Of a DNA stretch of 64,000 nt, positions 9,204 through 19,634 are shown piece after piece. The position numbers were made by a program, and so were the translations under genes. Under the pieces are notes generated by a model. It made no database searches, was not told the origin of the DNA, and saw only the letters and a list, made by a program, of their open reading frames with translations. The stretch's first letter is position 1, and every line of letters begins with the position of its first letter. Where the stretch lies: assembly GCF_000281975.1 (NCBI RefSeq), contig NZ_AKKE01000126.1:1-64000 (forward strand), read 5' to 3'. This DNA comes from Novosphingobium sp. AP12 (GTDB lineage: Bacteria; Pseudomonadota; Alphaproteobacteria; Sphingomonadales; Sphingomonadaceae).

Positions 9204-10283
9204 ATGCCCGGCCAGTCCGAGACGAGGGCGCCGATGGTAAGCTCGAACGCGCGGCGCGGCCTGTCCGAACTGCTGGCGGAACTGCGCCTGTCCGGGCGGA
9301 CATGGTGCTACGGCGACTTCGGCGGGAACGCGGGCTGCGCGGTGGCCTCGGGCGATGCGGTCTTCGTCCATGCAGTGATCCACGGCACGTTGCGTCTCGC
9401 CTGCGCGGGCGGGGCGATGGCGCAGCTCGGGCCGGGCGACGTTGCGCTGGTGCTCTCGGGCGAGGCCCATGCCCTGCGCACCGCACCGGGAGCCGCCGCC
9501 CAGCCGCACGACCTCCTTCGCCGGGACAGTGAGAATGACGTGCCGCCGACGCTGAGCTTCGGCGAACCGGGCCGGGTCGGTGCGCGCGTACTCAGCGCGC
9601 GGCTGCGGGCGACCTGGCCCGGCGACGTCGCCCGCTCCTCGCTGCCGGCGCTGCTGCGCGGCCCCTGCGGCCTGCTGCAGGGCGAGGCACTGGCCGGGGC
9701 CGGGATGGGCGCGGGATCGACCGCGCTGCTCACCCGCATCGCCGAGATGCTGCTGGTCGCCGCCTTGCGCGCCGACCCGGCCTGCCGCCGCATCCTCTCC
9801 TGCGAGAAGCGCGATCCGGTGGAGGAGGCGATGCAGCTCATCGCGGCCAGCCCGGCGCATCCCTGGACGGTCGAATCGCTCGCCCGCGCGGTAGGCATGG
9901 GACGCTCCAACTTCGCGGCGCATTTCTCGACCGGGGTGGGCAAGGCGCCGATGGAAGTCGTCGCGCAGGCCCGCATGGAGCACGCCGCGCTGCTGCTGCG
10001 GCAGGGGCGCATGAAGATCGCAGAGATCAGCGAACTCGCCGGGTACGGCTCGGAAGCCGCCTTCAGCCGCCGTTTCAGCCGCCATTTCGGCGTCACTCCC
10101 AGCCAGATGCGCGAGGACGCCCGCGCCGCCCGCGCCGAGGCGGCGGCGGTGCCCGCCTTCCGCGCGATGCTGGCCGGCGCGCGCGGCCGCGCCGCCCCGC
10201 GCGAACCGGTCGCCGAGAGCGTGACGGCGGGCGAGCACCTGCCGCCGGGCCATGTGTTCATCGCTCCGGGGCGGCGGGACTGA
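9204..10283 (+). CDS. AraC-family transcriptional regulator
   Basis: The 359-aa protein has an N-terminal cupin-like sensing half and a C-terminal AraC double helix-turn-helix. The first HTH lies around WTVESLARAVGMGRSNFAAHF and the second ends in the family signature AGYGSEAAFSRRFSRHFG. The cupin-like part contains HAVIHGTLRL and ALVLSGEAHAL, typical of the cupin_6 type of AraC regulators. I chose the ATG at 9204, preceded by AAGGAGAG, over the upstream in-frame 9120. It is divergent from the hydrolase gene at 8004 and precedes the amidohydrolase at 10396. A basic, low-complexity tail of about 50 residues follows the HTH. Confidence 0.88.
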   Translation: MPGQSETRAPMVSSNARRGLSELLAELRLSGRTWCYGDFGGNAGCAVASGDAVFVHAVIHGTLRLACAGGAMAQLGPGDVALVLSGEAHALRTAPGAAAQPHDLLRRDSENDVPPTLSFGEPGRVGARVLSARLRATWPGDVARSSLPALLRGPCGLLQGEALAGAGMGAGSTALLTRIAEMLLVAALRADPACRRILSCEKRDPVEEAMQLIAASPAHPWTVESLARAVGMGRSNFAAHFSTGVGKAPMEVVAQARMEHAALLLRQGRMKIAEISELAGYGSEAAFSRRFSRHFGVTPSQMREDARAARAEAAAVPAFRAMLAGARGRAAPREPVAESVTAGEHLPPGHVFIAPGRRD

Positions 10284-10395
10284 TAGAGCGGACGCACTGG
10301 ACGATCGGTCAACGTGCATGGAGGCCCGGGGCTTCTCTCCGCCCCCGACATGCGCGACCCATGGTGCAACGAAACCAAAAGCACGGGAGAGCACC

Positions 10396-11589
10396 ATGGC
10401 CACCGCCCCCCTCGACAGGCCCCGGACCGCGTACAAGGTCATCGACGCCGACACGCACCTCACCGAGCCGCACGACATGTGGACCCGCCGCGCGCCCGCA
10501 TCGATCCGGGACCGGGTGCCGCAGGTGAAGATGCTGAACGGCCAGCGCTGCTGGGTGATCGACGGCGACAAGTCGATCGGCACCGGCGCGCACCCCAACA
10601 GCGCGATCCTCAAGGACGGCGGCAAGGTCCGCGTGCTCGACGAGTTCCTCAAGCTGCAGTTCGAGGACGTTCATGTCGGGTCATCGTCGCTCAAGGAACG
10701 GCTTCAGGTCATGGACGAATGCGGCGTTTTCGCACAGATCGTCTACCCTAATATCCTGGGGTTCGGCGGGCAGGCGGCCGCCCATGTGGATGCCGACCTG
10801 CGCCTCGCCTGCGTGCAGATCTACAACGACGCGGTGGCGGAGATGCAGGCCGAATCGAAAGGCCGCTTCTTCCCGATGGCACTGCTGCCGTGGTGGGACG
10901 TGAAGCTCTCGATCGCCGAGACCGAGCGCTGCGCCGCGATGGGCCTGCGCGGCATCAACATCAATTCCGACCCGCACCTCGTCGCGCTGGATGGCGGAAA
11001 GATACCCGACCTCGCGCACGAGCACTGGTATCCGCTGTGGGAAGCCTGCGAGGGGCTGGAGATGCCGGTGAATTTCCACATCGGCGCATCGGAAACCTCG
11101 ATCGACTGGATGGGGCAGCAGGGCTGGCCCTCGCTCACCCGTGACCTGCGTTCGGGGATTTCGGGGGCGATGCTGTTCTTCAACAATGGCAAGGTCGTGG
11201 CGAACCTGATCTATTCCGGCCTGCTCGACCGCTTCCGCAAGCTCAAGTTCGTCTCGGTGGAGAGCGGGATCGGCTGGGTGCCGTTCATGATGGAGGCGCT
11301 CGACTACCAGCTCGTCGAGATCGCGGAGGGGCGCAGCTTCGAGAAGAAGCCCAGCCAGTACTTCAAGAGCAACTTCTACGCCTGCTTCTGGTTCGAGACC
11401 GGCCAGAACGCCGCCGACATGGTGCGCAAGGTGGGCGTGGACAACGTGCTGTTCGAAACGGATTTCCCGCATCCGACCGGGCTCTACCCGATCAAGAACC
11501 TGGAAAGCCGCATGGGCGACCTGACACACGAGGAGAAGGTCAAGGTCCTGGGGGGCAATGCGGCGAAGCTCTACCGCATCGAGGTCTGA
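10396..11589 (+). CDS. Amidohydrolase family metal-dependent hydrolase or decarboxylase (amidohydrolase 2 type)
   Basis: The 397-aa TIM-barrel protein opens with IDADTHLTEP, the D-x-D-x-H metal motif of the amidohydrolase 2 family. Later ligands are seen in VNFHIGAS and ETDFPHPTG. Relatives include ACMSD-type decarboxylases and hydrolases in aromatic or xenobiotic breakdown. The ATG at 10396 follows GGGAGA with good spacing. An SDR gene follows after 107 bases in the same direction, and an AraC-type regulator precedes it, suggesting an inducible catabolic set. The substrate is not known. Confidence 0.85.
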   Translation: MATAPLDRPRTAYKVIDADTHLTEPHDMWTRRAPASIRDRVPQVKMLNGQRCWVIDGDKSIGTGAHPNSAILKDGGKVRVLDEFLKLQFEDVHVGSSSLKERLQVMDECGVFAQIVYPNILGFGGQAAAHVDADLRLACVQIYNDAVAEMQAESKGRFFPMALLPWWDVKLSIAETERCAAMGLRGININSDPHLVALDGGKIPDLAHEHWYPLWEACEGLEMPVNFHIGASETSIDWMGQQGWPSLTRDLRSGISGAMLFFNNGKVVANLIYSGLLDRFRKLKFVSVESGIGWVPFMMEALDYQLVEIAEGRSFEKKPSQYFKSNFYACFWFETGQNAADMVRKVGVDNVLFETDFPHPTGLYPIKNLESRMGDLTHEEKVKVLGGNAAKLYRIEV

Positions 11590-11696
11590 GGCCGTCACGT
11601 CGCCGGGGCGGATTCTCGCCTCTACCTGCGCCGATGGCTTCTGCACGCGGTGATTGTCGGTAAGCCTGCGCCAGAAAACCCCGGGAGAGACCTCAG

Positions 11697-12446
11697 ATGA
11701 CCTACAGAGTTGCCATCGTCACCGGCGCCGCAGCCGGTATCGGCGCCGCCTGCTCGATGCGCCTTGCACAGGACGGGATCGCCGTCGGCGTGCTCGACCT
11801 CGACGAAGCCCGCTGCGCCGATACGGTTCAGGCGATCAAGGACGCGGGCGGCACCGCCATTGCGCTGGGCGCCGACATCTCGAACCGCGAGCAGGCCGCC
11901 GCCGCCGTCGCCAAGTGCCGCGACGCGTTCGGCCCGATCTCGATCCTGGTAAACAATGCGGGCGTCACCGACTTCACTCCGTTCGAGGAGCTGACCGACG
12001 AGCGCTGGGACCTCGTCTACGCGATCAACGTGCGGGGGCCGATGGTGATGACGCAGCTGGTGCTGAAGGACATGAAGGACGCTGGCTGGGGCCGCATCGT
12101 CAACATCTCGTCGTCCTCGGCGCAGACCGGGGCGATCAACATGGTGTGCTACTCCTCGTCGAAGGGCGCGGTTGTGACCATGACGCGTTCGATGGCGCAG
12201 GAATTCGGACCCTGGGGCATCACCGTCAACAACATCCCGCCGGGCTCGGTGATGGGCACGATCATGTCGGAAGCCAACCGCGAACGCTTCCAGATCCCGA
12301 CCGAAGTGCTGCTCCAGACCGTGCCCGTCCGGCGACTGGGCGAGCCTGCCGACATCGCCAATGCCTGCGCCTGGCTGTGCCATGAGGCGTCGGGCTACGT
12401 CACCGGCCAGACCATCGGCGTCAACGGCGGCCGCGTGGTCACCTGA
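11697..12446 (+). CDS. Short-chain dehydrogenase/reductase
   Basis: This is a classical 249-aa SDR. The cofactor motif TGAAAGIG is at residues 9-16, NNAG near residue 86, a catalytic Ser at about 139, and Tyr152 with Lys156 in CYSSSKGA. Asp34-type acidic residues after the second strand (VLDLDEAR) favour NAD(H). It shares direction with the amidohydrolase gene and probably acts on the same unknown pathway as an alcohol or carbonyl oxidoreductase. GGGAGA precedes the start. Confidence 0.9.
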   Translation: MTYRVAIVTGAAAGIGAACSMRLAQDGIAVGVLDLDEARCADTVQAIKDAGGTAIALGADISNREQAAAAVAKCRDAFGPISILVNNAGVTDFTPFEELTDERWDLVYAINVRGPMVMTQLVLKDMKDAGWGRIVNISSSSAQTGAINMVCYSSSKGAVVTMTRSMAQEFGPWGITVNNIPPGSVMGTIMSEANRERFQIPTEVLLQTVPVRRLGEPADIANACAWLCHEASGYVTGQTIGVNGGRVVT

Positions 12447-12488
12447 CGTCCGCAGGCGGGTTATGTCCCGCCGTCCAAAAACGACGAA

Positions 12489-12516
12489 GGGGCCGACAGC
12501 CTGCGCTGCCGGCCCC
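12489..12516. terminator. Hairpin terminator between convergent SDR and ppa genes
   Basis: Arms GGGGCCGACAGC and GCTGCCGGCCCC pair at 11 of 12 positions around a CTGC loop. On the minus strand a run of five T follows the hairpin after about 8 bases, which fits termination of ppa. It may also stop the plus-strand SDR transcript. Confidence 0.6.
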
Positions 12517-12554
12517 CGATCCACATGGGGGGTGGAAATCGTCGAGACCGACGA

Positions 12555-13094
12555 TCAGGCCTTCTTGTCGGCCTCGTAACGCTCGATGGCTTCGATCACG
12601 ATGCGGCGCGCGTCTTCAGCGTTGCCCCAGGTGCCGACGCGAACCCACTTTTCCTTTTCCAGGTCCTTGTAGTGGGTGAAGAAGTGCTCGACCTGCTGGT
12701 AGACGATGTCGGGCAGGTCTTCCTTTTCCTTGACGTGCGAATAGTAAGGGAAGGTCGAGTTCACCGGCACGCAGAGCAGCTTCTCGTCGCCGCCGTGCTC
12801 GTCTTCGAGATTGAGGACGGCGATCGGACGCACCTTCACAACGCAGCCCGGGATGAACGGCGAGCGCGCCACGACCAGCGCGTCGAGCGGGTCGCCGTCG
12901 GGCGAGAGGGTGTGCGGCACGAAGCCGTAGTTCGCCGGGTAGCGCATCGGCGTGTGGAGGATGCGATCGACGAAGAGTGCGCCCGACGCCTTGTCGAACT
13001 CGTACTTGACCGGCTCACCGCCGACGGGAACTTCGATGATGACGTTCAGGCTCTCCGGCACATTGTCGCCAACGGGAATCATGTCGATGCGCAT
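12555..13094 (-). CDS. ppa: Inorganic pyrophosphatase
   Basis: The 179-aa product is a family I soluble pyrophosphatase, which hydrolyses PPi to phosphate and so drives biosynthetic reactions. The signature DGDPLD is at residues 66-71, with the substrate-binding segment YPANYGFVP just before it and YYSHVKEKEDLPD near residues 120-130. I chose the ATG at 13094 over the one at 13124 because it gives the family's usual length of about 178 aa. It is a single-gene unit followed by a hairpin terminator. Confidence 0.97.
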   Translation of the reverse strand: MRIDMIPVGDNVPESLNVIIEVPVGGEPVKYEFDKASGALFVDRILHTPMRYPANYGFVPHTLSPDGDPLDALVVARSPFIPGCVVKVRPIAVLNLEDEHGGDEKLLCVPVNSTFPYYSHVKEKEDLPDIVYQQVEHFFTHYKDLEKEKWVRVGTWGNAEDARRIVIEAIERYEADKKA

Positions 13095-13245
13095 AACGGT
13101 CCTTACTTTAACAGGTACGCCCAAGTCGCACCGGTTGGATCACGATGCGGCCGGACTTAGCGGCGCAACTATTGCACTGCAACAGGCTATTGGAATGAAC
13201 GTAATCTAGTTGTCGGGCCCGATTTCGAGACCGAATTTTCGCCCT

Positions 13246-15186
13246 CTAGTTTTTACGGGGGCTGAGAAGCCGGTCCAGTCCGTTGGGCTTGCCGGGCGTT
13301 GTGCTTTCGAGCACCGGGTAGCGAAGTCCGCCGTGATAGTCGATCGTCACCATCTGGTAGCGGTCGTCGCGGCGCACGAGCAGCGAGATCGGCTCCTTGG
13401 ACGATTTTGCCGCGGTGATCGCGTCCTTGATGACGTCGTCGGAATAGGCACGGCCGTTGACGGCGGTGATCTTGACGGTGTTGACGATCCCGGCGTCGTA
13501 AGCCGGGCCATCCCACAGCGTGGAGGTGACTTCGCCGTCCTTGTTGAGCGCCATGCCCAGCGAATAGGTCAGGTCCACCGTCTTGCGCGACTCGGCCACG
13601 CCCTTGTCGTAGGCGTTCTGCTTGTCCTTCCAGACCAGCTTGTAGCCGGCCATCTCGATGCCCTTGAGCGGCGCGGGCTGGCCGGTCGCATAGAGGCGGG
13701 TGCGCAGGAAGCTGGCCCAGTCGTAGGCATAGACGCCGTTCAGCGTCGCCACGATCTCGTCGAAGTCGTAGGTTACCTCGCCCCAGTCGCCGTCGCGCAC
13801 GCCGAAGAACGCCCTGGCGAAATCGTCGAGGCCCTTCTTGCCGGCCGTGCCCTGGCGGATGATCTGGTCCGCCTCGAGCCAGGTGAGCGCGCCCTCGACG
13901 TAGTAGTCCTCGCTGCGGGTCAGCGAGGTGTAGGGCAGCGGCTTGCGGCGGGCGAGCTGCGGCGCGTTGGTCGTGTCCTCGACCGAGCGCCAGCCGCGGC
14001 CCGGAGTGCCCTCTGCGTACTTGGCGGCGGCGGTGGCGAACGAGCCGAGAATGGTGTCGCGCGTTTGCACGCCCGAGCGCGCGGCCAGGACATAGCCCCA
14101 GAACTGGGTCTGGCCCTCGTACATCCACAGGAGCGTGTTCTGCATCGGCTGCTGGTAGTCCGGCGTCCAGGCATCGGCACCGCGGCGGAACTTGCCGTTC
14201 CAGCTGTGGACGAACTCATGCGGGATCACGTTGTGGTCCCAGTCCATGTCGTCCCAGCTGGTCCAGGCCTTGGGCTCCATCTGGTTCTCGCTCGAGCGAT
14301 GATGCTCGAGCCCGATGCCGCCCATGCGGTCGGTCAGCGCCAGCAGGAAGTCGTAGTGGTCGAAGTGTTTCGCGCCGAAGGTCGCCAGCGCCTCGGTAAC
14401 GAGGTTGCGATAGGTCTGCATGTGCTCGGGCTTGATCGCGAGCATTTCAGGCTCGTCGGCGACGACGTCCATCGAGACGCCCTGACCGAGGTCCCAGCGC
14501 TGGGCGTGGACGCCGGCGAAGATCGGCGAATCGACCAGGCGCTCGAAGTCGATGGCGTTCCAGCTCACCTTGTCGCCAGCGCGGGTCATGCCGTCGAGCG
14601 CGGTGTAGACGGTCCAGCCTTTGGGGAAGGTCACAGTCGGCTTCATGACGATCCCGCGCGTGTAGTAGCCGGCGGGGTAGAGGCTCATCTTCTCCCACTG
14701 GAGGTTGAGCATCTCCTGCGTCATCGTCACGCGGCCTTCGCTCGTCTGCAGCGGCGAAGTGTGGACGAACTTCGCGGTGACGGCCTTCGTGCCCTCAGGC
14801 AGCGCGAGGTGGAAGGCGTTGACTGCCACCGTATCGCGCACCCACGGAATCTCCTTGCCGTCGGCGAAGAAGTGGATCTGCGCGAGCAGCGCATAGGGCC
14901 CGGTCTCGGAGTGGTTGCCGGGCAGCCAGCCCGCCTGTAGCAGCGTCAGCGCCTTGGTGCCGGCGGCGACCGGAAAGGTCTGCGTCACGCGGTAGACGCC
15001 GCGCTCGATGTCGCTGGCGTCGATGGCGAGCGCGACCGTCCCGGCATAGGGCACGTCGCGCGCCGCCGCGATCTCCGGTGGCAGCGGGGGCGCCATGGGA
15101 GTGCTGCGGGTAGCGTCCTGTGCCAGAGCGGCCGTCGAAAGGAACAGGGAGGCGAGGAGCGTGGTAGTCGCGAACCGATAGATCAT
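13246..15186 (-). CDS. M61-family (glycyl aminopeptidase-like) metallopeptidase, exported
   Basis: The 646-aa protein has a signal peptide ([19 protein letters not shown], cleavage near ALAQ). An M61 beta-rich N-terminal domain follows, then the zinc motif HEFVHSW with His323, Glu324 and His327. A PDZ-like C-terminal region with [17 protein letters not shown] lies around residues 560-600. M61 peptidases remove N-terminal Gly or Ala or act as broad aminopeptidases. The protein should be periplasmic. I placed the start at 15186 because the signal peptide begins there; in-frame ATGs at 15198 and 15222 would add residues before it. It is divergent from hisS. Confidence 0.93.
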   Translation of the reverse strand: MIYRFATTTLLASLFLSTAALAQDATRSTPMAPPLPPEIAAARDVPYAGTVALAIDASDIERGVYRVTQTFPVAAGTKALTLLQAGWLPGNHSETGPYALLAQIHFFADGKEIPWVRDTVAVNAFHLALPEGTKAVTAKFVHTSPLQTSEGRVTMTQEMLNLQWEKMSLYPAGYYTRGIVMKPTVTFPKGWTVYTALDGMTRAGDKVSWNAIDFERLVDSPIFAGVHAQRWDLGQGVSMDVVADEPEMLAIKPEHMQTYRNLVTEALATFGAKHFDHYDFLLALTDRMGGIGLEHHRSSENQMEPKAWTSWDDMDWDHNVIPHEFVHSWNGKFRRGADAWTPDYQQPMQNTLLWMYEGQTQFWGYVLAARSGVQTRDTILGSFATAAAKYAEGTPGRGWRSVEDTTNAPQLARRKPLPYTSLTRSEDYYVEGALTWLEADQIIRQGTAGKKGLDDFARAFFGVRDGDWGEVTYDFDEIVATLNGVYAYDWASFLRTRLYATGQPAPLKGIEMAGYKLVWKDKQNAYDKGVAESRKTVDLTYSLGMALNKDGEVTSTLWDGPAYDAGIVNTVKITAVNGRAYSDDVIKDAITAAKSSKEPISLLVRRDDRYQMVTIDYHGGLRYPVLESTTPGKPNGLDRLLSPRKN

Positions 15187-15290
15187 TACGCAATCCATTG
15201 CGTCTGGAATCGCGTTTGGCAACTATCGAAACATCCATTTCCCCCGCTACCACTTCCCCCACGCGCCCTATCGGTCTAAGCGCGCGCGTC

Positions 15291-16531
15291 ATGAACACTA
15301 CGCCACAGGCCATTCGCGGAACCCAGGATATCTTCGGTGCAGAGGCCGAAGCCTTCGCCCATGTCGTCGAGACGTTCGAACGCGTGCGCCGGCTCTACCG
15401 CTTCCGCCGCGTGGAAATGCCGGTGTTCGAAAAGACCGCCGTGTTCTCGCGCTCGCTGGGCGAGACGACCGACGTGGTTTCCAAGGAAATGTACTCTTTC
15501 GAGGACCGAGGCGGCGATTCGCTGACGCTGCGGCCCGAATTCACCGCCGGCATCGCCCGCGCCTACCTGACCGACGGCTGGAAGCAGTTCGCCCCGCTCA
15601 AGGTCGCCACCCATGGCCCGCTGTTCCGCTACGAGCGCCCGCAGAAGGGCCGCTACCGCCAGTTCCACCAGATCGATGCCGAAGTGATCGGCGCGCCCGA
15701 GCCGATGGCCGACGTGGAACTCCTCGTCATGGCCGACCAGTTGCTCAAGGAACTGGGCATCTCGGAAGGTGTGACGCTGCAGCTCAACACGCTGGGCGAC
15801 GGCGCCAGCCGCGATGCCTGGCGCGCCGCGCTGGTGGAATACTTCCGCGATCACAAGGATGCGCTGAGCGAGGATTCGCAGGACCGGCTGGAGCGCAACC
15901 CGCTGCGCATCCTTGATTCCAAGGACCCGCGCGACAAGCCGTTCACCGCCGACGCGCCCAGGATCGACGACTTCCTTTCGGGGGAGGCGCAGGACTTCTT
16001 CGGCGCGGTGACACAAGGGCTCGAGGCGGCCTCGGTGGACTTCGTCCGCGCCCCGTCCCTTGTGCGCGGGCTGGACTACTACAGGCACACGGCTTTCGAA
16101 TTTGTGACAGATCGTCTGGGCGCGCAGGGCACCGTGCTCGGCGGCGGCCGCTATGATGGCCTTATGGTCGCGCTCGGCGGCCCCGAGACCCCGGCGGTCG
16201 GCTGGGCGGCGGGCATCGAGCGTCTGGCGATGCTGGTCACCGATGCCGGCGGCGCGGCGGAAGCGCCGCTCACCGCGATCCTCGCCGTCGAGGACGATGC
16301 GGCCTTGCCGTTCGCGCTCAAGGCGATCACCGCGCTGCGCCACCAGGGCATCGATGCCGAGATGATCGCGACGGGCAGCCCCCGCAAGCGCTTCGACAAG
16401 GCCGTGAAGCTGGCCGCCAAGGTGCTCGTCTCGTTCGTCGTCAAGGACGGCGTGCCCACCGCCAACCTGCGAGCCGGTGACACCACCGCCGAGCGCCTGG
16501 CGGTCGAGCAGGTGCTGGTGTCGATCCACCC

Positions 16532-16535
<4 letters not shown>
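15291..16535 (+). CDS. hisS: Histidyl-tRNA synthetase
   Basis: The 414-aa class II synthetase charges tRNA-His. Motif 2 is visible as [17 protein letters not shown] at about residues 111-127. The histidine-specific segments are [12 protein letters not shown] and GGGRYDGL, and motif 3 is AAGIERL. A C-terminal anticodon-binding domain covers about residues 325-414. It is the first gene of hisS-prfA-prmC, and its TGA overlaps the GTG of prfA by 4 bases. The gap to the divergent M61 gene is 104 bases and should hold both promoters, though no clear boxes were seen. Confidence 0.97.
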
Positions 16536-17594
<1,059 letters not shown>

Positions 17595-17602
<8 letters not shown>

Positions 17603-18449
17603 ACCCACGGTCGGCGAGGTCATCCGCGATGCCGCCCAGCGCCTGAGCGCCTCCAGCGACACCGCCCGGCTCGACGCCGAGGTGCTGATGGCCCACGCGC
17701 TCGGTACCGATCGATCGACGCTGCTGCTGCGGCACATGCGCGATCCCGCGCCGGAGATCTTCGCCGATCTGGTCGAACGCCGCGCCGCCAGCGAGCCGGT
17801 GGCCTACATCACGGGGCACCAGGAATTCTTCGGCCTGCCCTTCATCGTCGGCCCCGACGTGCTGATCCCGCGCGGCGATTCGGAAACCCTCGTCGAAGCC
17901 GCCATCGCCGCCCGGCCGGACGCGCGGAGGGTGCTCGACTGCGGCACGGGCTCGGGCGCGCTGTTGTTGGCGGTGCTGGCGAAGCTGCCCGAAGCGCGGG
18001 GCCTCGGCATCGATCGGTCGCCGGGCGCGCTCGCCGTGGCCGCCGCCAACGCCCGGGCGCTGGGGTTGGACGACCGCGCCGAAATGCTCGCCGCCGACTG
18101 GCACGCCCCGGGCTGGAGCGAGGCCCTTGCAGGCTCGTTCGACCTCGTCCTCGCCAATCCGCCTTACGTCGAGGACGGCGCGGTGCTCGACACGTCGGTC
18201 CGCGCCTTCGAGCCGGCTGGAGCGCTGTTTTCCGGACCCGAAGGGCTCGACGACTACCGCGTGCTGGTACCCCAGCTTCCTGGGCTGCTCGCCCCCGGCG
18301 GCGTCGCGCTGGTGGAGATCGGCCATGAGCAGGCGGAGGCGGTCATGGCGATCGGCATGGACTGCGGGCTTGCTTCCCAGCTTCACCGGGACCTTGCCGG
18401 ACGGGCTCGGGTCGTCGCTTTTTCGGTGGGAAACGTAAGCTCCGGGTAA
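17595..18449 (+). CDS. prmC: Release factor glutamine methyltransferase
   Basis: PrmC methylates the glutamine of the GGQ motif in release factors using S-adenosylmethionine. The 284-aa product has a helical N-terminal domain, then the SAM motif [10 protein letters not shown] (about 114-123) and the glutamine-methyltransferase motif NPPY at 188-191. It starts inside prfA, overlapping by 8 bases. A metK gene supplying SAM lies 3 kb downstream but is a separate unit. Confidence 0.96.
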
Positions 18450-18683
18450 GTTTTCGCTTGGAATTCGCCGGTACAATGCCTAATGAATGAACCGAACCGG
18501 CCTATGGACGATGTTTTCCCATACCCGGTTCGCCTCCAGCATTTGCAAGCGTTCGTGGTTTAAGCGCCACGGCAAGGCAGATGGGGAACTCGCGGCAGCC
18601 GGGGGCCAGCCGGGATCACAGACGTTCGGCAGACCGGCCTTTGGGGCGCAGGTCGATGCTAAGGGTTTTGAGGAAAATCATCC
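18450..18683 (+). promoter_or_regulatory. Gene-free leader with a long hairpin upstream of the DUF4167 gene
   Basis: This 234-base stretch has no convincing gene. It contains a two-part stem: CGAACCGG (18493-18500) pairs with CCGGTTCG (18525-18532), and inside it TATGG (18503-18507) pairs with CCATA (18519-18523). A TACAAT box at 18472-18477 could be a -10 element for the next gene, but no good -35 box is seen. The remainder is GC-rich and unassigned. It may be a structured 5' leader or an attenuator after prmC. Confidence 0.4.
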
Positions 18684-19568
18684 TTGAATAACAATCGCGG
18701 TAACAACAATAACCGCCGGCGTGGCCGCGGTAACAACAATCGCCAGCAGGGCGGCGGCCAGCAGACTAACCGGATCGACAGCAGGGCGCGCGGCAACGCG
18801 CCGCAGATGCTCGAGAAGTACCGGAAGCTGGCCCATGACGCCCATCTGAACGGCGACCGTGTGACGGAGGAATACAACCTCCAGTTCGCCGATCACTACT
18901 TCCGCGTCATCGCCGACCAGAAGCAGCGTCAGGACGATTCGCGCCAGCCGCGCCGGGACGACCGTCTTTCGGAATACGGTGACGACTTCGCCGCTGCCGA
19001 GTACGATCCCTACGGCGAAACGCCTTCGATGCCGGCAACGCATGCCGATCGCGGGCCGCGCCAGGAGCGTGAGCAGCGCGGCGATCAGCAGCAGCGCGAA
19101 CCGCGCGAGCAGCGCCAGGACCGCTACGAGCGCGAACCGCGTGCCGAAGCGGCAGCCGAGCAGGCGACCGAGGTCGAGGAAACCGGTTCCGAGGAAGCCG
19201 CGCAGGCTCCCGGTTCGGTCTACGAGCCGCCAGAGAACCCCTTCATTCGCGACAACCGTGGTCCGGGCCGCGGCCTGAAGCAGCGCAAGCCGCGCCGTCC
19301 CCGCGACGACGAGGCGGGCGAAGGCCAGGCCGATGCCGTTTCGCAGGACGTTTCGGAAGAGCCGGGCGGCAACTTCGATGCGGCGGTCCTGCCGCCGGCG
19401 ATCTCGGCCCGCCCCGCGCGCAAGCCCAAGGCAGCACCCGCCGAGCAGCCCTCGGAAGGCGCCGAGGCTTCGGCCGAGCCGGCCGGCGAGGAAAAGCCCC
19501 GCCGGCGTCGTACCCGCAAGCCTTCGGCCGACGACGCGGGCGCCACGCCCGAAACCGTGAACGGTTGA
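18684..19568 (+). CDS. DUF4167 domain protein, low-complexity and probably RNA-associated
   Basis: The 294-aa protein begins with an Asn/Arg/Gly/Gln-rich segment (MNNNRGNNNNRRRGRGNNNR), then a conserved helical block around GNAPQMLEKYRKLAHDAHL and EYNLQFADHYFRVI. These match DUF4167, a family found next to prmC in alphaproteobacteria. The rest is acidic, charged and probably disordered. The start is TTG, with AGGA 9 bases before it; an in-frame TGA at 18669 excludes anything longer. The RGG-like N-terminus suggests nucleic-acid binding, but the role is unknown. Confidence 0.85.
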   Translation: MNNNRGNNNNRRRGRGNNNRQQGGGQQTNRIDSRARGNAPQMLEKYRKLAHDAHLNGDRVTEEYNLQFADHYFRVIADQKQRQDDSRQPRRDDRLSEYGDDFAAAEYDPYGETPSMPATHADRGPRQEREQRGDQQQREPREQRQDRYEREPRAEAAAEQATEVEETGSEEAAQAPGSVYEPPENPFIRDNRGPGRGLKQRKPRRPRDDEAGEGQADAVSQDVSEEPGGNFDAAVLPPAISARPARKPKAAPAEQPSEGAEASAEPAGEEKPRRRRTRKPSADDAGATPETVNG

Positions 19569-19583
19569 TTTGAGACACTCCAT

Positions 19584-19617
19584 CCATCGCGGCGCAACTG
19601 GACTTGCGCCGCGATGG
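19584..19617. terminator. Perfect 14-bp hairpin overlapping the first possible lnt start
   Basis: CCATCGCGGCGCAA (19584-19597) pairs perfectly with TTGCGCCGCGATGG (19604-19617) around the loop CTGGAC. It follows the DUF4167 stop by 15 bases and has no T-run. The ATG at 19614 lies in the 3' arm. A second small palindrome, GGGCTTACAAGCCC, sits at 19621-19634. It may be a terminator, or it may control lnt translation. Confidence 0.5.
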
Positions 19618-19634
19618 ACCGGGCTTACAAGCCC

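Noticed and set aside
13210-14940. A 576-codon open frame opposite the M61 peptidase gene
   Set aside because: No motif or ribosome site, and it is entirely antisense to a gene with an intact zinc motif.
18487-18687. A 66-codon leader reading frame before the DUF4167 gene
   Set aside because: It has no conserved-looking features and no good ribosome site, and spans the leader hairpin. I treat the region as non-coding.
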